Assembly (NCBI GenBank): GCA_938038825.1
Contig: CALHST010000137.1
Location: 1 to 18,915, forward strand
Reading direction: 5' to 3'
Length of the DNA stretch: 18,915 nucleotides
DNA from: an uncultured Paracoccaceae bacterium
GTDB taxonomy: Bacteria; Pseudomonadota; Alphaproteobacteria; Rhodobacterales; Rhodobacteraceae
A program made the translations under genes and the position numbers. The notes below the pieces were generated by a model, which made no database searches, had not been told where the DNA came from, and worked only from the letters and a program-made list of their open reading frames with translations. Of the stretch, positions 15,583 to 18,915 are shown piece after piece (within the stretch, counting starts at the first letter, position 1; each line of letters starts with the position of its first letter).

Positions 15583-16622
15583 GCGTTCACCCCAAGTCGG
15601 CTCCCGACCCCGGCGCGGTCTTGCAACCCGCGCCACCAATCTTCGTTGTCCAGATACCACTGCACCGTTTTGCGCAGGCCTTCTTCCACGGTCACTGACG
15701 GACGCCATCCCAGTTCGGTGCGCATCCGCGTGGGATCAATGGCATACCGTGCATCATGACCAGGGCGATCCCGAACAAACGTAATCTGGTCCGCATACTG
15801 GCCAGACGCTTTGGGGCGCAGATCATCCAGGATGGCACATAAGGTCTGCACCAATTCCAGATTGGTACGCTCGTTTTCGCCCCCAATGTTATAAGACCGC
15901 CCGATCTGGCCCTTTTGCACAACCAGCAACAACGCATCGGCATGGTCTTCGACATACAGCCAATCGCGCACATTGGACCCATCCCCATAAATCGGAAGGT
16001 CTTTGCCGGCCAGCGCATTCAAGATCACAACTGGAATCAGCTTTTCGGGAAAGTGAAAGGGGCCATAGTTGTTCGAACAATTGGTCAGCAGAACAGGCAG
16101 ACCATAGGTTTCTCCCCAAGCGCGCACCAAATGATCTGACGCCGCCTTGGACGCAGAATACGGACTGCGCGGATCATAGGGGGTCTCTTCGGTAAACTGG
16201 CCAGTGTCCCCAAGACTGCCGAACACTTCATCTGTCGAGATATGGTGAAAGCGGAAGCTGTCCGGCTTGCCCTGCCCGATCCAATAGCTGCGCGCAGCCT
16301 CAAGCATATTATAGGTGCCCGTAATATTGGTGTCGATAAAATCGCCCGGCCCATCAATCGAGCGATCCACATGCGACTCTGCCGCCAGGTGCATAACGGC
16401 ATCGGGCTGATGGCGCAGGAACGCAGCCTCCAAAGCCACCCGGTCGCGAATGTCGATCTGTTCAAATGTGTAGTTGGGATCCGATGCCACCATCGCGACA
16501 TTCTCGGCGCAGGCCGCATAGGTCATGGCATCAATGTTCACCACCTGAAGACCATCCTGAATGGCGCGGCGCACCACTGCGGATCCGATAAAGCCCGCCC
16601 CCCCGGTTACAAGAAGTTTCAT
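15579..16622 (-). CDS. rmlB: dTDP-glucose 4,6-dehydratase RmlB
   Basis: This 347-residue extended short-chain dehydrogenase converts dTDP-glucose to dTDP-4-keto-6-deoxyglucose, the second step of the rhamnose pathway. The NAD-binding loop TGGAGFIGS (6-14) and MHLAAESHVDRSI are present. The catalytic triplet T130-D131-E132 lies in HISTDEVFG, and Y155 with K159 in YSASK. The ATG is three bases after the rmlC stop, with AAGGATAAGG as ribosome site. The stop overlaps the rmlD start. Full length and all key residues indicate a functional enzyme. Confidence 0.97.
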   Translation of the reverse strand: MKLLVTGGAGFIGSAVVRRAIQDGLQVVNIDAMTYAACAENVAMVASDPNYTFEQIDIRDRVALEAAFLRHQPDAVMHLAAESHVDRSIDGPGDFIDTNITGTYNMLEAARSYWIGQGKPDSFRFHHISTDEVFGSLGDTGQFTEETPYDPRSPYSASKAASDHLVRAWGETYGLPVLLTNCSNNYGPFHFPEKLIPVVILNALAGKDLPIYGDGSNVRDWLYVEDHADALLLVVQKGQIGRSYNIGGENERTNLELVQTLCAILDDLRPKASGQYADQITFVRDRPGHDARYAIDPTRMRTELGWRPSVTVEEGLRKTVQWYLDNEDWWRGLQDRAGVGSRLGVNA

Positions 16623-16625
16623 ACC

Positions 16626-17180
16626 TTATCCTTCGTAGACAAATGGGCTGTCAAAATCAGCGAGCGCCTGGGCTGTTTCATCTTTCGCGCTCAGCACAAA
16701 AGGACCCTGCACGGGCCACACAATACCGCAGCTGTCCCAGCGAATACCGCCATCTGTATCGGCATTGTAGTAATCGGTGCATTTATAACAAATCTCGGTA
16801 TCGGGCTGCAGCGTGACAAACCCATGGGCAAACCCCGGCGGGACCCACAGCTGCTTGCCGTTTTCAAAGCTCAGCTCCACACCAGCCCATTTCCCATAAG
16901 TCGGGGATCCTTTGCGGATATCGACCGCCACATCAAACAAGGCCCCACGACCACAGCGCACAAGTTTGCCTTGTGGATGGGGGGGCGTTTGAAAATGCAA
17001 CCCACGCAACGTGCCAACCTTGGCAGAGAGGGAATGGTTGTCTTGTACGAACTCTGGTGTGAGACCATGGTCTGCCAGACGCGCCTTGTTCCAGCTTTCG
17101 GAAAAGAACCCCCGGGCATCTCCGTGGCGCACGGGGGTCAGAACCATCAGCCCCGGCAAATCTAATGTGTCAATCTTCAT
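16626..17180 (-). CDS. rmlC: dTDP-4-dehydrorhamnose 3,5-epimerase RmlC
   Basis: This 184-residue cupin epimerase makes dTDP-4-keto-L-rhamnose. The motif GTLRGLHFQ contains the catalytic His (residue 62 from ATG 17180), preceded by GDARGFFSESWN and followed by GKLVRC, LFDVAVDIR and the FAHGFVTL block. It is the first gene of the operon, 108 bp after repA on the same strand. A TTG at 17183 could add one residue, but ATG 17180 is more likely. The leader lacks a strong Shine-Dalgarno site and contains competing inverted repeats, so translation may be regulated. The length is normal (about 180). Confidence 0.97.
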   Translation of the reverse strand: MKIDTLDLPGLMVLTPVRHGDARGFFSESWNKARLADHGLTPEFVQDNHSLSAKVGTLRGLHFQTPPHPQGKLVRCGRGALFDVAVDIRKGSPTYGKWAGVELSFENGKQLWVPPGFAHGFVTLQPDTEICYKCTDYYNADTDGGIRWDSCGIVWPVQGPFVLSAKDETAQALADFDSPFVYEG

Positions 17181-17188
17181 CAATCAAA

Positions 17189-17232
17189 ACACCCGTAAAT
17201 CCCTATTTTGGGTGTCGCTAACATGCACACCC
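17189..17232 (-). promoter_or_regulatory. rmlC: competing inverted repeats in the rmlC leader
   Basis: Three copies of one 6-base motif alternate in orientation: ACACCC at 17189-17194, GGGTGT at 17210-17215 and ACACCC at 17227-17232. In the rml transcript the middle copy can pair perfectly with either outer copy, and the two hairpins exclude each other. The copy nearest the gene lies just upstream of the ATG at 17180, where the ribosome binds. It could instead be a set of protein-binding sites. Confidence 0.4.
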
Positions 17233-17262
17233 CATCAAGGAAAGAAAAGGTTGCCCCGATCC

Positions 17263-17288
17263 AGATGCGCTGTTTCCAAAGTGCATCT
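17263..17288 (-). terminator. hairpin directly after repA
   Basis: AGATGCGC (17263-17270) and GTGCATCT (17281-17288) pair at seven of eight positions around a 10-base loop. The stem begins immediately after the repA stop, and TTTTC follows some bases later on the minus strand. It may terminate or attenuate repA transcription before the rml genes. Confidence 0.4.
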
Positions 17289-18284
17289 CTATAGGGGGCG
17301 GTCCTGCTTTTTGACCCAGCCCAGGAACGCTTTATCCACCGACCGCAACTGCGGGCGCCCCGACGCGATCCAAACCGCGCGCCACTGTGCTTCCAGCGCA
17401 TAGACATCCGCCCCCGGCACAAGTGCGCGTGCGGCCTCCATTGTGCTGGGACTGATCTGGGGCACCCGGTGCGAGCGATCCACAACCTCTTTGGGGCGCA
17501 CCGCCAACACGTCCCCCTCTTCTTCGCTGAGCGTGTAATCCGGCAATGGATCCCGCGAGATGATCTCTCGCAGCATGGCCCGGAAAACCCGGCGCGGACT
17601 GCTGGAGCCTGACTTTTTCAAGACCGTATCAACACTGACGCGCCAAACCGGCTGGCGTCCGCAATGCTTGCGCGCCAACTCATACAATCGCCGCTCCAGC
17701 GGTTTGCGTAACAGAAAGTAATCCTTGCTGAGCGTCAGCACCGATTTGGCCAGCACCGCCCGATACAACCAATCCGACAAAGTGACTGCCACCCGGATCA
17801 TCCGCCCCGCTTTGGTGCCCCGCACGATTTCCCAGCTTTCAATCAAACCGAAGCCTGAGGTCGTCTCTTGAGACCCCGTCTCGATATTGGTGGTGATCCG
17901 CGTTCCGGCCAGACGTTCAAACGCATCCTTTAGCCGTCTGTAGCTGTCACCGGACGTCTCACGCCCTGTGGCCAAAAGCAGATCATGGGCTGTCAAAGTC
18001 AGCGTGCGTGACGTGGGTTTGCCCGCATTCAAAGCCGCCATCAGTTGGCTGATACAAAAGATCAGAATATCCGCATCAAAGATCGTCGCACGCCCTTTGA
18101 CTGAGGGTGTTACTGTGATCTGTGACCCATTGTGATCATAGCTTAAGATCCTGCGATCGGGTCGCGTGGACAGTGAAAACAACGGATGTTCCATGGACGC
18201 CAAATCATGCTTTGGCATCGCACCGAAAAAATCACAGACAAAAAAATCACCCTGCCCAAAAGGCAAGACCCCATCCACGCTCAT
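17289..18284 (-). CDS. repA: plasmid replication initiator RepA (RPA family)
   Basis: This 331-residue DNA-binding initiator would bind iterons and open the plasmid origin. The N-terminal block FFVCDFFGAMPKHDLASMEH followed by PLFSLSTRPD is a hallmark of RPA-family initiators of alphaproteobacteria, and it supports the start at 18284. Winged-helix segments are visible at LTAHDLLLATGRETSGDSYR and in the LERRLYELARKHCG to RRVFRAMLREI region. The gene is divergent from parA, with the iteron region between. GAGAG lies before the ATG. RepA-type replicons with rhamnose operons are known in the Roseobacter group. The initiator class marks plasmid compatibility; I cannot assign the subgroup without a tree. 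Confidence 0.93.
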   Translation of the reverse strand: MSVDGVLPFGQGDFFVCDFFGAMPKHDLASMEHPLFSLSTRPDRRILSYDHNGSQITVTPSVKGRATIFDADILIFCISQLMAALNAGKPTSRTLTLTAHDLLLATGRETSGDSYRRLKDAFERLAGTRITTNIETGSQETTSGFGLIESWEIVRGTKAGRMIRVAVTLSDWLYRAVLAKSVLTLSKDYFLLRKPLERRLYELARKHCGRQPVWRVSVDTVLKKSGSSSPRRVFRAMLREIISRDPLPDYTLSEEEGDVLAVRPKEVVDRSHRVPQISPSTMEAARALVPGADVYALEAQWRAVWIASGRPQLRSVDKAFLGWVKKQDRPL

Positions 18285-18308
18285 GGCTCTCTACTGCTCG
18301 TCTTTGAT

Positions 18309-18325
18309 CCCCGATTGTTTCGGGG
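18309..18325. promoter_or_regulatory. inverted repeat in the repA leader
   Basis: CCCCGA and TCGGGG flank TTGTT. Its core closely resembles the inverted repeat within the first iteron (CTCCGA-TGTT-TCGGAG, 18385-18400). It may be a RepA autorepression site or a leader hairpin. Confidence 0.45.
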
Positions 18326-18351
18326 TTTCATTTACACCGCACCCTAAGGCC

Positions 18352-18360
18352 TGTGGACAA
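18352..18360 (-). promoter_or_regulatory. DnaA-box-like site
   Basis: On the minus strand it reads TTGTCCACA, one mismatch from TTATNCACA. It lies 22 bases before the iterons and overlaps a candidate repA -35 hexamer, a common arrangement in iteron origins. Confidence 0.5.
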
Positions 18361-18382
18361 CTCAGTCCAGAAAAAGCAAAGG

Positions 18383-18448
18383 CGCTCCGATGTTTCGGAG
18401 TCACCAGAGCGTCGGATCAGAGTCACCCTATCGGGGTTTCAGAGTCAC
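18383..18448 (+). repeat. three tandem 22-bp iterons
   Basis: Units 18383-18404, 18405-18426 and 18427-18448 are perfectly contiguous and each ends in GAGTCAC. Thirteen of 22 columns are identical in all three. A degenerate copy can be seen at 18316-18337. A period of 22 bp is two helical turns, as usual for initiator binding sites. Confidence 0.75.
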
Positions 18449-18540
18449 ACGAATTCAAAAATATGGACTTAATCAATTGAATTTAAACAGATATATTAAG
18501 GCTCATTGATCCCGTAACTAATATATAACTTAATAATAAC
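18449..18540. other. AT-rich putative DNA unwinding element
   Basis: A strongly AT-rich stretch directly follows the iterons and contains two copies of ACTTAAT (18467-18473 and 18528-18534). This position and composition fit the site where strands open. Confidence 0.5.
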
Positions 18541-18543
18541 TAA

Positions 18544-18560
18544 GAACCGTGATTAGGTTC
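18544..18560. repeat. inverted repeat upstream of parA
   Basis: GAACC (18544-18548) and GGTTC (18556-18560) flank a seven-base spacer. It could be a partition-protein or regulator site; nothing else supports a role. Confidence 0.25.
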
Positions 18561-18655
18561 CTGAAAGGGTAACACGTTAAGATTTACTTCAACCCTTTGT
18601 TTTTAAGCAGAGAAATATAAAATTAGACGGCTATTCTTCCATATGCCGCGAATTG

Positions 18656-18664
18656 TGGTACAAT
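18656..18664 (+). promoter_or_regulatory. extended -10 promoter of parA
   Basis: TG-G-TACAAT matches an extended -10 (TGnTATAAT) with one mismatch. Transcription would start near 18671. An in-frame ATG at 18663 would then lie within the promoter, supporting ATG 18699 as the parA start. Confidence 0.4.
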
Positions 18665-18698
18665 GCGCAAAAGACGGTACACGGAAAGCTACAGGCGC

Positions 18699-18915
18699 AT
18701 GGATAGCACACCTCCTTACTTCAATATCTCACCAGATGAGGCCGAGCAAAAGCTAGGCGATTCGATGACAACAAACGGTCTTGCCAATCTGGCAAAGGCC
18801 TGCGCTCAGGGGCGTAGCGATCTATCGGGACGTGGTCTTGATGACTCTGGGGTCCGCCATTTACGGCCCTTTTCAACTTGGGAAATCACCCGCTATCTGA
18901 TCCCTGTTGCCCCGG
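18699..18915 (+). CDS. parA: plasmid partition protein ParA, N-terminal part (runs off the window)
   Basis: Seventy-two codons are visible and the frame is open to the window edge. The end of the visible part, LRPFSTWEITRYLIPVAP, resembles the helix-turn-helix entry segment that precedes the ATPase domain in ParA proteins of alphaproteobacterial plasmids, where an FSxxE motif leads into the DNA-binding helices. Walker motifs would lie beyond the window. The start at 18699 has AGG and GGAAAG upstream and fits the extended -10 at 18656-18664; ATG 18663 is in frame but would be inside that promoter. The gene is divergent from repA across the origin. A parB gene would be expected downstream. The assignment rests on a short segment plus position. 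Confidence 0.72.
   Translation, partial: MDSTPPYFNISPDEAEQKLGDSMTTNGLANLAKACAQGRSDLSGRGLDDSGVRHLRPFSTWEITRYLIPVAP

Larger units (their letters stand above)
18301..18660. other. probable replication origin (oriV), repA-parA intergenic region
   Basis: Between the divergent repA and parA genes are, in order, a hairpin in the repA leader, a DnaA-box-like site, three 22-bp-phased iterons and a very AT-rich stretch. This is the standard composition of an iteron-controlled plasmid origin. No gene is present. Confidence 0.72.

Noticed and set aside
15583..15708. Longer rmlD start at 15708
   Set aside because: The extra 42 Arg-rich residues are a frame inside rmlB; the ATGA overlap at 15579-15582 fixes the start.
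16242..17165. 307-codon open frame antisense to rmlB and rmlC
   Set aside because: Both minus-strand genes have all catalytic motifs; the plus-strand frame is a long shadow with no family signature.
18383..18448. CRISPR-like array
   Set aside because: The repeats are contiguous 22-bp iterons with no unique spacers and lie in a plasmid origin.
1..18915. tRNA, rRNA or CRISPR genes
   Set aside because: None could be seen on either strand.

Overview
The window looks like the replication/exopolysaccharide end of a plasmid from a marine alphaproteobacterium of the Roseobacter group (Rhodobacterales). Three things point there: an RPA-family RepA initiator beside the start of a ParA gene, a complete dTDP-L-rhamnose operon next to it, and a secreted protein ending in the VPLPA-CTERM sorting tail that is typical of roseobacters. 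RepA-type plasmids carrying a rhamnose operon are known in roseobacters as 'biofilm plasmids' that govern surface attachment. The species and plasmid identity cannot be read from the sequence alone.

Layout. (1) 1-463: a short AT-richer flank with one unrecognised coiled-coil ORF. (2) 464-2867: a full-length IS66-family insertion sequence with imperfect 22-bp ends and intact tnpA, tnpB and tnpC, but no 8-bp target duplication. (3) 2918-6203, leftward: a polysaccharide-export energy and length-control cluster (AAA+/ExeA-like ATPase, Wzz/GumC-type co-polymerase, CpsD/ParA-like ATPase). (4) 6204-6672: a divergent control region. (5) 6673-12706, rightward: ExoY-like sugar transferase, PrsT-like TPR lipoprotein, short Wza-like export protein, outer-membrane beta-barrel and rhomboid protease. 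(6) 12858-13547, leftward: the VPLPA-CTERM protein. (7) 13839-17180, leftward: rmlC-rmlB-rmlD-rmlA, tightly packed. (8) 17289-18915: repA, an iteron-type origin region, and the divergent, truncated parA.

How it fits together. The ATPase, co-polymerase, kinase-like ATPase, sugar transferase, TPR lipoprotein, export protein and beta-barrel match, member by member, the gene set that accompanies exosortase (XrtA/PEP-CTERM-type) systems. The rml operon supplies dTDP-L-rhamnose, a likely sugar for the polymer. The VPLPA protein is a probable cargo handled with the polysaccharide at the cell surface. No exosortase (XrtD-like), glycosyltransferase, flippase or polymerase is present here, so the system is either completed beyond the window or elsewhere in the genome, or was cut at the IS66 junction. 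A canonical rhomboid protease is translationally coupled to the beta-barrel, and it is the only multi-pass membrane enzyme in the window that could act on the VPLPA tail.

The most original points for follow-up are the rhomboid/VPLPA pairing without an exosortase, the IS66 junction lacking a target duplication, three exactly 22-bp-phased iterons with related inverted repeats at repA, and competing hairpins in the rmlC leader.
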